Shown here in pieces: positions 23,864 to 31,946 of a DNA stretch of 34,137 nt. Positions within the stretch are counted from its first letter, which is position 1; each line of letters opens with the position of its first letter. Source of the DNA: Duganella fentianensis (GTDB lineage: Bacteria; Pseudomonadota; Gammaproteobacteria; Burkholderiales; Burkholderiaceae_D); contig NZ_WWCL01000009.1 in NCBI RefSeq assembly GCF_009857835.1, forward strand, positions 1 to 34,137. Reading direction: 5' to 3'. The position numbers were made by a program, and so were the translations under genes. The notes below the pieces were generated by a model, which saw nothing but the letters and a program-made list of their open reading frames with translations, made no database searches and had not been told where the DNA came from.

Positions 23864-24821
23864 GCTGGCTCCAGATCTGTGCGGCGTTGATCAGTACTGC
23901 CATGGCCAGCCAGAGCAGGGTGGTGTGGCTGACCAGGCGCCATGCGCGGAAGATGTCCGGACCGCTGGCGCTGGCGCCATCGCCCAGCCGGGGGCGCTGT
24001 TCCAGTACGCCGTGGTAGATGGCCGCGCCACCGAGTTTGATGCCGAGGGCACCGGCGCCGCTGGCCATGACGGGGCCGGCATTCGGACTATCCCATGCCG
24101 GCGCCTGCTGCCGCCAGCAGCGCCACGCACGGCGCCTGGCCGATAGGGTGGGCGCCAGCACGGTGTAGCTTAGAGCAGTCAGGCGTGCGGGCAGATAGTT
24201 GAGGGCATCGTCCATGCGCGCTGCGCAGCAGCCGAACTGGCGCAGGCGTTCGGTGCGATAGCCCCACATGGCGTCAAGGGTGTTGGCCATGCGGTACATG
24301 ACGGCACCGGGGCCGCCGGCCAGCATGAACCAGAACAGCGTGCCGAATACGGCGTCGTTGCCGTTTTCCAGCAGCGATTCGATGCTGGCGCGGGTGAGGT
24401 CCTGTTCGCTGGCGTTGCTGGTGTCGCGGCTGACGATGCGCGCTGTCAGCAGGCGGGCCTGTGCCAGATCCTGCTGCGCCAGTGCGGCGGCGATGGGCAG
24501 ATTGTGCTCGCCCAGGCTGCGCAGGCCCAGACTGAAATACAGCAGCACGGCGTGGCAAGCCCAGAGTGCGTAGGAATGTGGTGCCAGCCACCACGTCAGA
24601 GTCCAGGCAGCGGCCGTGATGGGGACGACGGCCAGCAGCCACGCCAGCACGCCACGGCAGAATCGCAGCGCACCCTGATTCAGGCGCCGCTCCAGTGCAT
24701 AAGCCAGATTGCCGAAGCCTACCAGCGGGTGCCAGCGGCGTACTTCGCCCAGCAGCAGGTCGAGCAGCACCCCTGCCGTCAGCAGCAGCGTGATGGCACT
24801 CCAGTGCAGCCCTGTCAGCAC
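23856..24821 (-). CDS. cbiB: Adenosylcobinamide-phosphate synthase (CbiB/CobD family), membrane protein
   Basis: Integral membrane enzyme of 321 residues that joins aminopropanol phosphate to cobyric acid. Landmarks are LLDLLLGEVRRWHPLVGFG near the N-terminus, SRDTSNASEQDLTRASIES and ENGNDAVFGTLFW in the middle, and YRMANTLDAMWGYR, all characteristic of CbiB. I chose the GTG at 24821: AAAGGAG lies 5-6 bases upstream and the product (starting MLTGLHW) has normal length, whereas an in-frame ATG at 24878 would add 19 polar, Arg-rich residues lying inside cobU. The gene overlaps the cobU stop by 7 bases. Confidence 0.93.
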   Translation of the reverse strand: MLTGLHWSAITLLLTAGVLLDLLLGEVRRWHPLVGFGNLAYALERRLNQGALRFCRGVLAWLLAVVPITAAAWTLTWWLAPHSYALWACHAVLLYFSLGLRSLGEHNLPIAAALAQQDLAQARLLTARIVSRDTSNASEQDLTRASIESLLENGNDAVFGTLFWFMLAGGPGAVMYRMANTLDAMWGYRTERLRQFGCCAARMDDALNYLPARLTALSYTVLAPTLSARRRAWRCWRQQAPAWDSPNAGPVMASGAGALGIKLGGAAIYHGVLEQRPRLGDGASASGPDIFRAWRLVSHTTLLWLAMAVLINAAQIWSQHA

Positions 24822-25372
24822 GGCGCTCCTTTGAGTACCAGCGGCAGGCCGGCGGCCACCAGCACGGCACGGTCGCATAAGGCTGCCATGGCCTGATTCA
24901 GGCGGCCCTGTTCATCCATGAAGCAGCGCGAGATGGCGCCCATGGGCATGATGCCCATGCCTACTTCGTTCGAGACCAGTATCACATCGCTGCTGCAGCG
25001 GGTCAGCGCGCTAGCCAGCATGTCCTGCTGTTCGTGGAACAGGGGCGGCAGGGTGATGGTGCCGACTTCGGGATATTCCTCGCCGCTGCTGAACAGCAGA
25101 TTACCCAGCCACAGGGTGAGGCAGTCGACCAGTATCAGGCGCTCCGGTGCCGACCAGCGCAGCAGCTGATTGCCCAGTGCCAGCGGCTCCTCGACGGTGA
25201 TCCATTCGACTGGACGGCTGGCGCGATGGTGGCGTATGCGTTCGGCCATTTCGCTATCGCTGGCGCTGGCCGTGGCGATATATACCACTTCCTTGCCGGA
25301 CTCGATGGCCAGCCGTTCGGCGTAGCTGCTTTTGCCCGAGCGTGCCCCGCCCAGTATCAGTGTGCGTGTCAT
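24815..25372 (-). CDS. cobU: Adenosylcobinamide kinase / cobinamide-phosphate guanylyltransferase
   Basis: Bifunctional enzyme that phosphorylates adenosylcobinamide and transfers GMP to it, activating it for lower-ligand attachment (CobU/CobP). The 185-residue protein starts with the P-loop GGARSGKS (8-15) and has the conserved LSNEVG-like segment LVSNEVGMGIMP with a following GAISR. LVDCLTLWLGNLL carries the second conserved Asp-Cys-Leu-Thr motif. Start and stop overlap neighbours: ATGA with cbiA, and 7 bases with cbiB. Confidence 0.95.
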   Translation of the reverse strand: MTRTLILGGARSGKSSYAERLAIESGKEVVYIATASASDSEMAERIRHHRASRPVEWITVEEPLALGNQLLRWSAPERLILVDCLTLWLGNLLFSSGEEYPEVGTITLPPLFHEQQDMLASALTRCSSDVILVSNEVGMGIMPMGAISRCFMDEQGRLNQAMAALCDRAVLVAAGLPLVLKGAPC

Positions 25373-26679
25373 GCTGCGCTCCCGCTAAAGAGGGCAGCGG
25401 TGGCTGCCGGATTGGATGGGAAATAGGCATGGAAATACGAGGCTGCCAGCGAGCCGTGGCGGTACCATGCTTCGCCCTGCAGGGCAGATGGATGTTTGAC
25501 GGTGTGCGCCGCCGGGGCGAGCGCCGTTTCCAGCTGCGAGTAATGGAAGGTGTGGCCGCGCAGATCACCTTGCGCAGTCGGCAGGGCCTGCAGGCCCAGA
25601 CCGGACAGACGCGCGCGCATGCTGACTGCACCCGGCAGCAGCGCTGCCATGGGCCAGCTATCGCCTGCCTGATCGGTCAGCGTTTCGGCCAGCGCCATCA
25701 TGCCGCCGCATTCCGCCACGATGGGCCGGCCCGCAGCATGGGCGGCGCGCATGGAGGCTTGCCAGATGCTGGCCTGTGCCAGCGTCCGAGCGTGCAGTTC
25801 GGGGTAGCCGCCGGGTAGATAGACGGCGTCGGCTTCGGCAGGAACGGGCTGGTCGGCCAGCGGCGAGAAAAACTTCAGCGTGGCGCCCAGTTCGCGCAGC
25901 ACTTCCAGATTGTGCGGGTAGATGAACATGAAGGCCTGATCGCGCGCGACGGCAATGGTCCGTCCCGCCAGCAGAGGCGCGGTCGCCTGTGCCTGTGCGG
26001 GCTTGGCAAAACGCACTGGAGGCATGGCGTCCCAGGCCTGCTGATCGAATACCAGTTGCTCGGCCAGTTGGTCGAGCAGGGTATCGATGTCGCTGACGTC
26101 GTCCGGTAGCATCAGACCCAGATGGCGTTCCGGTAGCGAGCGGGCCTGTTTCGGCAAGGTGGCGAACAGGGGAATGTCGCGCAGCGAGGCCGCCACCATG
26201 CGCGCATGGCCTACACTGGCAACGCGGTTGGCAATCACGCCTGCCAGTTGTACCGGACCGTAGTCGCGCAGGCCGTGCACCACTGCACCGGCAGTCTGCG
26301 CCATTGCTGCAGCATCGATCACTGCCATGACGGGTACGCCGAATGCGCGTGATAGATCGGCCGAGGAAGGTGTGCCATCGTACAGGCCCATTACGCCTTC
26401 GAGCAGCAGCACGTCGGCTTCGGCCGCCGCCTGTGCCAGCTGGCGGCGGCACAGTTCTTCGCCTACCATCCACAGGTCCAGCGATCGCACGGTAGCGCCG
26501 CTGGCGCGCTCCAGTATCATGGGGTCGATGAAGTCCGGGCCGCATTTGAATACCCGCACGCGCTTGCCCTGTTGGACCAGCTTGCGCGCCAGTGCCGCCG
26601 TGATGCTGGTTTTGCCCTGACCGGAGGCGATGGCGGAAACCAGTACGGCACGGGCCTCCACGTAGTCCTGCGTCACCAT
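25369..26679 (-). CDS. cbiA: Cobyrinic acid a,c-diamide synthase
   Basis: Glutamine-dependent amidase that converts cobyrinic (or hydrogenobyrinic) acid to the a,c-diamide; named CbiA in the anaerobic and CobB in the aerobic route. The 436-residue protein has a synthetase domain with P-loop SGQGKTSI (about 19-26) and FKCGPDFIDP, and an amidotransferase domain with nucleophile Cys324 in AECGGMMAL and a late ASYFHAYF histidine. Sequence alone does not tell which route this organism uses. Overlaps cobA by 7 bases and cobU by 4. Its presence with cobQ suggests de novo synthesis or salvage of early corrinoids. Confidence 0.94.
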   Translation of the reverse strand: MVTQDYVEARAVLVSAIASGQGKTSITAALARKLVQQGKRVRVFKCGPDFIDPMILERASGATVRSLDLWMVGEELCRRQLAQAAAEADVLLLEGVMGLYDGTPSSADLSRAFGVPVMAVIDAAAMAQTAGAVVHGLRDYGPVQLAGVIANRVASVGHARMVAASLRDIPLFATLPKQARSLPERHLGLMLPDDVSDIDTLLDQLAEQLVFDQQAWDAMPPVRFAKPAQAQATAPLLAGRTIAVARDQAFMFIYPHNLEVLRELGATLKFFSPLADQPVPAEADAVYLPGGYPELHARTLAQASIWQASMRAAHAAGRPIVAECGGMMALAETLTDQAGDSWPMAALLPGAVSMRARLSGLGLQALPTAQGDLRGHTFHYSQLETALAPAAHTVKHPSALQGEAWYRHGSLAASYFHAYFPSNPAATAALFSGSAA

Positions 26680-27299
26680 TCGGTGCCTGCCTGCGCACCG
26701 ATGCCGGCCTTGAAGGCATGCTTGACCACGTCCATTTCCGTCACCGTGTCGGCAATGGCTATCAGTTCCGGCGGTGCGCCACGGCCGGTAATTACCACGT
26801 GCTGCATGGGCGGACGGGCCAGCAGATCGCTGATGACGGTGTCCGCATCGAGGTAGCGGTACTTCAGCGCGATGTTGAGTTCATCGAATACCACCAGGCC
26901 GATTTCCGGATCGGCCAGAAAACGTTTTGCCTGATCCCATGCCTGCTCGGCTTTTTCAATATCGCGTTCGCGGTTCTGGGTTTCCCAGGTATAGCCTTCG
27001 CCCATGGAATGGAAGCTGACTTCTTCAGGGAAGCGGCGTAGAAACAGCTCTTCACCCGTCTGCATGGCGCCTTTGATGAACTGCACCACGCCGACCTTCA
27101 TGCCATGGCCCATGGCACGGATCACCATGCCGAAAGCGCTGGAGCTTTTGCCCTTGCCGTTGCCGGTGTTGACGATGATGATGCCTATCTGCTTGTCGGC
27201 CGCCGCGATCTTGGCGTCGATGATGGCCTTTTTGCGCTCCATGCGCAGGCGGTGGCGCTCGTTTAGCGCGTTGATGTCGTCGGTATTCGGTTCGGTCAT
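26673..27299 (-). CDS. cobA: Cob(I)yrinic acid a,c-diamide adenosyltransferase (BtuR/CobO/CobA type)
   Basis: Transfers the 5'-deoxyadenosyl group of ATP to cob(I)alamin or precursors. The 208-residue protein has an N-terminal charged helix (NERHRLRMERKKAIIDAK) and the P-loop variant TGNGKGKSSSAFG (45-57). VGVVQFIKG and VFDELNIALKYRYLD are typical of the CobA family. Length is close to the usual 190-210. It overlaps btuD by 4 bases (ATGA) and cbiA by 7. It serves both newly made and imported corrinoids, which fits its place between the uptake and biosynthesis genes. Confidence 0.96.
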   Translation of the reverse strand: MTEPNTDDINALNERHRLRMERKKAIIDAKIAAADKQIGIIIVNTGNGKGKSSSAFGMVIRAMGHGMKVGVVQFIKGAMQTGEELFLRRFPEEVSFHSMGEGYTWETQNRERDIEKAEQAWDQAKRFLADPEIGLVVFDELNIALKYRYLDADTVISDLLARPPMQHVVITGRGAPPELIAIADTVTEMDVVKHAFKAGIGAQAGTEW

Positions 27300-28069
27300 G
27301 CTGGTGCCTCGGAAGGGATGAAGATGCTGCGGTTGCCGTGTTGTAGTACGTCGATGGGGTGGCCCAGATAGCTGCTGAGGATATCGGCGCGCATGACTTC
27401 GGCGATGGTGCCGGCCAGCCAGCTACCGTCGCCCATCAGCAGCAGCGCGTGGGTGGAAACGCTGTGGGCCAGCGTCAGATCGTGGCCGACCATGATGGCG
27501 GTCTTGCCCTGTTCGCGGCATAGGCGCGCCAGCAGGCTCATGACGCTGACCTGATGGGCCAGATCGAGCGCATTGGCCGGTTCGTCGAGAAGCAGCAGCG
27601 GGGTGTCCTGCGCCAGCATGGCGGCGATGGCCACGCGCTGGCGCTCGCCGCCGGACAGAGTGCGCACATCGCGGCGCGCCAGATCGTCGACTTCCATGGC
27701 GGCTAGCGACTGCATGGCGATGGCATGGTCGTCGCTGCCTTCCCAGTAATGGTTATCGTGGTAGGGGTGGCGTGCCGACAGCACGGTTTCCAGCACGCTG
27801 TAGGCGAAGGCGTCGCTGCGGCTCTGTGCCAGAAAGGCGCGCTGGCGTGCCAGTTCAGCCAGTGGCCATTCGGCCAGCGTGCGGCCGGCGATGGCGACAT
27901 GGCCGCTATCGGGCGCGCGCAATCCGGCCAGGGTTCTCAGCAAGGTGCTTTTGCCGGCACCGTTGCGGCCGATGATGCTCCAGCACTGGCCGTCGCCTAC
28001 CTGCCAGTCCAGCGCCGTCACCAGCTGGCGCTGGCCGGTCTTCAGAGAGAGTTGATGAGTGCTGAGCAT
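27296..28069 (-). CDS. btuD: Vitamin B12 ABC importer, ATPase subunit
   Basis: ATP-hydrolysing subunit of the BtuCD importer, 257 residues. Walker A is GRNGAGKS (34-41), the signature LSGGERQRV, Walker B LLLLDEP and the switch histidine VGHDLT. The family also includes iron-siderophore ATPases; assignment to B12 comes from the riboswitch-led operon and the adjacent btuC, btuB and btuF. It starts one base after the btuC stop (TAATATG) and overlaps cobA by ATGA. Confidence 0.92.
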   Translation of the reverse strand: MLSTHQLSLKTGQRQLVTALDWQVGDGQCWSIIGRNGAGKSTLLRTLAGLRAPDSGHVAIAGRTLAEWPLAELARQRAFLAQSRSDAFAYSVLETVLSARHPYHDNHYWEGSDDHAIAMQSLAAMEVDDLARRDVRTLSGGERQRVAIAAMLAQDTPLLLLDEPANALDLAHQVSVMSLLARLCREQGKTAIMVGHDLTLAHSVSTHALLLMGDGSWLAGTIAEVMRADILSSYLGHPIDVLQHGNRSIFIPSEAPA

Positions 28070-28070
28070 A

Positions 28071-29093
28071 TTATTTCCGCAGTCGGTGCAGCTGGTACAG
28101 GAATACGGGTGCGCCTATCAGCGCGGTGACCACGCCGACCGGCAGTTGCTGGGGCGCGATGATGGTGCGTGCCAGCGTATCGGCCAGTAGCAAAAAGGTG
28201 CCGCCCGCCAGCGTGGCGGCAGGAATCAGCAGGCGGTGATCGGGGCCGATGGCGAAGCGGCAGGCGTGCGGCACGATCAGGCCGACGAAGCCTATGCTGC
28301 CGGCGCTGGTGACGGCGCTGGCAGTGAGCAGGCCGGAGACAAAGAACAGGCCCTTGCGCAAGCTGCCCACGCGTATGCCCAGCGTTGTTGCCGCTTCGGC
28401 GTGCAGCGCCATCACGTTGATGGAACGGGCGCTGCGCAGGGCAAATACCAGCGCGCCGGCCAGCACCACCCATGGCAGGACGCGCACGGGGGCGCCGGCC
28501 AGATCACCTATCATCCAGAACACCATGCTGCGCAGACGGCTTTCCGGCGCGATGGACAGCATCAGCGTGACCAGCGCCATACAGGCGGAAGACAGGATGA
28601 CGCCTGTCAGGAGCAGCAGCGCGGTGCCGCCTTCGGCTGCCGTGCCGCCGCGCAGATCGCGCCGGGCCAGCAGATACAGCATCATGGAGACGGTTACGGC
28701 GCCGGTAAAGGCGGCACTGTCGACCACCCAGATGGCGCAGGCAAACAGCAGGGCTGCCAGTGCGCCGACCGAAGCACCTGCCGAAATGCCCAGTACATAG
28801 GGGTCGGCCAGCGGGTTGCGCAGCAGCGCCTGCATCATGACGCCAGCCAGCGACAGCGCTGCGCCGGTGACGAAAGCGACCAGGGCGCGGCTCAGGCGCA
28901 GATCGAGCAGGGTAGCGGCCAGCGTCTGTGCCTGGCCGTGAGCCAGTTGGCTTAATGCTGCCGGAATGTCGGCCAGCGGTATCTGCACCGAACCCGTCAT
29001 GCCGGAGAATATCAGGCTGACCAGGGCGAACAGCAGCAATGCCGTCAGTATGACGCTGGCGCGCTGGCGTAGATGGTGTGGATTCGGATGCAT
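28071..29093 (-). CDS. btuC: Vitamin B12 ABC importer, permease subunit
   Basis: FecCD-family inner-membrane permease of 340 residues with about ten hydrophobic helices. Family landmarks are LRLSRALVAFVTGAALSLAGVMMQALLRNPLADPYVLGISAGAS near the N-terminus (shown in the protein at about 65-108) and FVGLIVPHACRFAIGPDHRLLIPAATLAGG near the C-terminus. The conserved RNPLADP and GLIVPH motifs contact the ATPase and binding protein in BtuCD-F. The ribosome site is weak (GAAAG about 9 bases before the ATG). A 72-base gap with a stable hairpin separates it from btuB. Confidence 0.93.
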   Translation of the reverse strand: MHPNPHHLRQRASVILTALLLFALVSLIFSGMTGSVQIPLADIPAALSQLAHGQAQTLAATLLDLRLSRALVAFVTGAALSLAGVMMQALLRNPLADPYVLGISAGASVGALAALLFACAIWVVDSAAFTGAVTVSMMLYLLARRDLRGGTAAEGGTALLLLTGVILSSACMALVTLMLSIAPESRLRSMVFWMIGDLAGAPVRVLPWVVLAGALVFALRSARSINVMALHAEAATTLGIRVGSLRKGLFFVSGLLTASAVTSAGSIGFVGLIVPHACRFAIGPDHRLLIPAATLAGGTFLLLADTLARTIIAPQQLPVGVVTALIGAPVFLYQLHRLRK

Positions 29094-29114
29094 GAACTAC
29101 TTTCGGTTAGACGG

Positions 29115-29154
29115 GTAATCCGCCGGTTGCTCGCATGGGCTGCCGGCAGATTAC
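29115..29154 (-). other. Intercistronic stem-loop between btuB and btuC
   Basis: In the transcribed (-) strand GTAATC-U-GCCGG pairs with CCGGC-G-GATTAC, giving 12 consecutive pairs including one U-G wobble. Further pairing is possible within the 16-base loop. No U-tract follows, so full termination is not expected. Such an element can stabilise the upstream btuB message or lower read-through, letting the outer membrane receptor be made in larger amount than the inner-membrane and enzyme genes (inference). Confidence 0.7.
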
Positions 29155-29165
29155 ACCATTGCGGC

Positions 29166-31013
29166 TTACTGGTAGCCGTAACGCAGCGCGGCAAACACCT
29201 TGCCCATAGGCGTGGTGTAGTTACGCGCCAGATCGTACTGTTTGTCGCCGACGTTATTCCAGCGCACCAGTGCCGACCAGTCGCGGTTCAGCTGATAGCT
29301 GGCGTACAGATTGACCAGGCCATAGCCGGGCAGGCGGGCTTTGTTGGCTGCATCGTCGAAGCGCTCGCCCGACAGCTGAACTTCCACGCCTGCCTTCCAG
29401 CCAGCGCCGTTATAGTCGGCTGCCAGATTGCCGTGCTGTTTGCTGCGGCGTGCCAGCTGCTTGCCGCTGGTTTCGTCTTTCGGATCCTGCCAGTCGGCGC
29501 TGGCGGAGAAGGTGTAAGCCCCCAGCTGCTGGCTGGCCGCCAGCGTCAGCCCTGCCAGCAAAGCATGGTTGATGTTGTAGGCGCAGCCATATTTGTAGGC
29601 GGAACCGACATACGGGCAGGGCGTGGTATTGACCATCAGGTCCGTCAGGCGGTTGCGGTAGTAGGTGGCGCTGAGCGAGCGGTCGTTCTGGTCGTAGTGC
29701 AGGCCGATCTCGCCGTTCTTGCCCAGCTCCGGCTTGTTCGCCGCATTGCCGTAGCCGGGGTAATACAGCTCGTTATAGGTCGGAGCACGGAAGCTGGTGC
29801 CGTAGCTGGCGCTGGCACGCAGGGCAGGGCTGAAGAAATAGCCGTAGCCGAGCGCGCCGGTATTTTTCGCGCCATAGATAGAACGGTCGCGGCGGATGCT
29901 GGCGTTGAAGAGCTGTTCGCCACGGCGCGCGTTATACGAAGCGGCGACCGAGTTGGTGATGCGTTGCGGGCTGGTGAGCTGGTAGCCGTTGGTTTCGACT
30001 TCTTCCTTGCGGCGTTCCAGCAGCAGTTGCAGTACGTCGCGGCCCAGCGTGATGTCGTTCTGCCAGCTCCAGCTGGTTTGCTTGGTGTTGATCTGCGAGT
30101 AGCCGGATGCGGTGGCGCTGGAATAGGTCGAGCCGTCGTCGCGCGTCTGGGCGACCTGCACTGCGCTGAGCCAGTTAGGCAGCAGCTGATTGTGGCTATA
30201 GAAGGCGACGCTATTGAGCGCCGCGATGGAGCGCACATCGAACGTTGCTGCGCCACTGTCGTACTGCGAGCTGAGCGAACCGTGCATCAGCTGGGTGCCG
30301 ATTTCCTGTCCTTCGGCCCATTCGTAGCTCAGGCGCGCAGCGGCGTTCTGGCGGTCGTAGCCATCTTTGTCCGGATTGTAGGAGCTGCTGGCGGGGCGGG
30401 TGGCGGAAAAGCCGTCCGACTTCTCTTTGCCGGCGCTGATGGCGTAGCTGAAGCCCTGCAGGCTGCCTGCCACTGCTGCTTCGGCGGCGCGGGTGTTGTC
30501 CGTGCCGTAGCCGGCAGATGCCGTCAGCGTGGCAGCGCCCTGTCCCTTGCGGGTAAAGATCTGGATCACGCCGCCGATGGCGTCGGCGCCATACAGGGAG
30601 CTGAGCGGGCCATAGACGATTTCGATGTGATCGATGGCGCTGAGAGGAATCGCGCTCCAGTTGGCGGCGCCGGTGGTGGAGGAACCGATGCGCACACCAT
30701 CGACCAGCACCACGTTCTGGTTGCTGTTGGCGCCGCGCAGGAATACCGTGGCATTGGTGCCGGAGCCGCCGGTGCGGGCGATTTCGATGCCGCGCTGGCG
30801 CTGCAGCAGGTCGATGATGGAGCCAGCGCCCGATGCGGCGATCTGCTCGGCGCTGATGCTGATGGTGTCGCTAATGGCTTCGTTCAGCGCCTGCGGGGTG
30901 CGGGCTGCTGTGACGACCACGGTGGGTGCAGGTTCTGCGTGCAGAGTAGGGGTGGCCATAGCCAATGCCAGCGACGTCCATGCCGCCGGGCGGGTAATGC
31001 GATGTGAGTTCAT
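29166..31013 (-). CDS. btuB: TonB-dependent vitamin B12 receptor
   Basis: Outer membrane cobalamin transporter of 615 residues. A signal peptide (1-26, ending LHA) is followed by the TonB box TVVVTAART (31-39), the plug domain (SIIDLLQRQRGIEIARTGG, then LVDGVRIG, YGPLSSLYGADAIGGVIQI) and a beta-barrel ending YGYQ. The plug motifs and length match BtuB (about 600). The last residue is Gln rather than the usual aromatic, with Tyr just before it. A cobalamin riboswitch lies directly upstream and the importer genes follow, which makes the ligand assignment strong. No clear Shine-Dalgarno sequence precedes the ATG (AGAAA only), consistent with translation being controlled through leader structure. 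Confidence 0.95.
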   Translation of the reverse strand: MNSHRITRPAAWTSLALAMATPTLHAEPAPTVVVTAARTPQALNEAISDTISISAEQIAASGAGSIIDLLQRQRGIEIARTGGSGTNATVFLRGANSNQNVVLVDGVRIGSSTTGAANWSAIPLSAIDHIEIVYGPLSSLYGADAIGGVIQIFTRKGQGAATLTASAGYGTDNTRAAEAAVAGSLQGFSYAISAGKEKSDGFSATRPASSSYNPDKDGYDRQNAAARLSYEWAEGQEIGTQLMHGSLSSQYDSGAATFDVRSIAALNSVAFYSHNQLLPNWLSAVQVAQTRDDGSTYSSATASGYSQINTKQTSWSWQNDITLGRDVLQLLLERRKEEVETNGYQLTSPQRITNSVAASYNARRGEQLFNASIRRDRSIYGAKNTGALGYGYFFSPALRASASYGTSFRAPTYNELYYPGYGNAANKPELGKNGEIGLHYDQNDRSLSATYYRNRLTDLMVNTTPCPYVGSAYKYGCAYNINHALLAGLTLAASQQLGAYTFSASADWQDPKDETSGKQLARRSKQHGNLAADYNGAGWKAGVEVQLSGERFDDAANKARLPGYGLVNLYASYQLNRDWSALVRWNNVGDKQYDLARNYTTPMGKVFAALRYGYQ

Positions 31014-31154
31014 GCTATTTTTCTGTTAGTAGCAACCGGCCGACATCCCCGTAGGCCAGAGGGAACAGAAGCGAGAAACGCAGGGTGAGGCTAGCCGGAG
31101 CAGCGTTGCTGCTCGATCCGCTCGCGCACATCCCGTTCGCTCACTTCCACCTGT

Positions 31155-31357
31155 TCTGGCCGGTATCCGGGCTGACAAGTAAGCCGACTCACCTTCCCAT
31201 GACTAGCACAGTGGTTATCCGAGGCGGTTTGTCGCACATGGCGTGCGACACTTGTTGACCGTTGCGGGGGCAGCACACGCAGGCTCTTTGCTGTTGGGCG
31301 GAGCTTCGTGTTTCCCGTTTAACTGCGCATCTGGACAGACGCGCGAGCACCAAAACC
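31155..31357 (-). ncRNA. Cobalamin (adenosylcobalamin-type) riboswitch
   Basis: On the - strand the leader holds the conserved cobalamin aptamer blocks in order: GTTAAACGGGAA (about 31325-31314), GCTGCCCCCGCAACGGT (about 31274-31258), GGGAAGGTGAGTCGGCTT (about 31201-31184) and the B12 box AGCCCGGATACCGGCC (31173-31158). It starts close to the predicted transcription start and ends about 145 bases before btuB. The remaining leader (31014-31154) contains a 7-bp hairpin GAGCAGC/GCTGCTC (31098-31114) but no U-tract, so control is more likely at translation initiation than by termination. High B12 is expected to repress btuB and the translationally coupled genes behind it. The stretch 31014-31378 holds no protein gene. 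Confidence 0.96.
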
Positions 31358-31362
31358 CCGTC

Positions 31363-31390
31363 ATTATACGGGCTTTGTTCAGGTTTGCAG
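31363..31390 (-). promoter_or_regulatory. Promoter of the riboswitch-btuB operon
   Basis: A perfect -10 TATAAT (31368-31363, - strand) lies just before the aptamer, placing the RNA start near 31357. The -35 is weak: CTGCAA (31390-31385) at 16 bp. The -35 region falls inside the last codons of cobC, so read-through from cobT-cobS-cobC into the riboswitch leader is possible. Confidence 0.7.
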
Positions 31391-31942
31391 CAGCAAAGTG
31401 CTACCGTAGGCGATGTGGTGGGCCTGTTGTGCAGCTTCCAGTGCCATGGCGGCGGGTGCTAGTCCGCGCTGGCAGGCCTGCAGCAGACGGATGGTGCCGG
31501 CGTGGCAGATGACGATGGCGTCCTGCTGCTGCGCGTGCCAGTGCTGGTAGAACGCCGCGACGCGCTGCGCCATCTGCAGCACGCTTTCGCCGCCGCCGGG
31601 CCGGTAGTGCACCATGTCGGCAGCCCATGCGTCGATCTCGTCGCGGGCGATGTCGTCCCAGCGCTGTAGTTCCCAGCGGCCGAAGTGGAGTTCTGCTAGA
31701 CGTGGATCGGGTATTGCTGGCGCGAGATCCATTGCTGCGGCTAGATGGTGCGCCAGTTGGGTACAGCGTTGCAGGGGGCTGGTGTAGAGCGCCATGCCAT
31801 GCGGTAGTGCGACGGCCAATGACGCGGCCAGTGCGCTGGTTGTTTGCGCCAGCTGCTCGGCGTTGACGGCGAGATCACTGCTGCCATAGCAGACGCCCTG
31901 TTCGATCAGAGGTTGCGGGTGGCGTACTAACAGCAGGCGCAT
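31379..31942 (-). CDS. cobC: Alpha-ribazole phosphatase (histidine phosphatase family)
   Basis: Removes the phosphate from alpha-ribazole 5'-phosphate or adenosylcobalamin 5'-phosphate in lower-ligand assembly. The 187-residue histidine phosphatase has its phospho-acceptor in LLLVRHPQP (H8; Pro in place of the usual Gly of RHG), then GVCYGSSDL, ARLAELHFGRWE-like DPRLAELHFGRWE, and the second catalytic histidine in ICHAGTIR. The YG-SDL motif after the first histidine is frequent in CobC-like proteins of betaproteobacteria. It starts 4 bases after the cobS stop, and the company of cobS and cobT supports the role over a general phosphoglycerate-mutase-like enzyme. Confidence 0.88.
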   Translation of the reverse strand: MRLLLVRHPQPLIEQGVCYGSSDLAVNAEQLAQTTSALAASLAVALPHGMALYTSPLQRCTQLAHHLAAAMDLAPAIPDPRLAELHFGRWELQRWDDIARDEIDAWAADMVHYRPGGGESVLQMAQRVAAFYQHWHAQQQDAIVICHAGTIRLLQACQRGLAPAAMALEAAQQAHHIAYGSTLLLQT

Positions 31943-31946
31943 GGAG

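Noticed and set aside
29073..31007. Long + strand frame opposite btuB
   Set aside because: Shadow of btuB; the sequence is low-complexity Ala/Gly/Val without motifs.
31098..31114. Hairpin in the btuB leader as an intrinsic terminator
   Set aside because: The 7-bp GAGCAGC/GCTGCTC stem has no U-tract after it on the - strand, so I treat it only as part of the leader structure.
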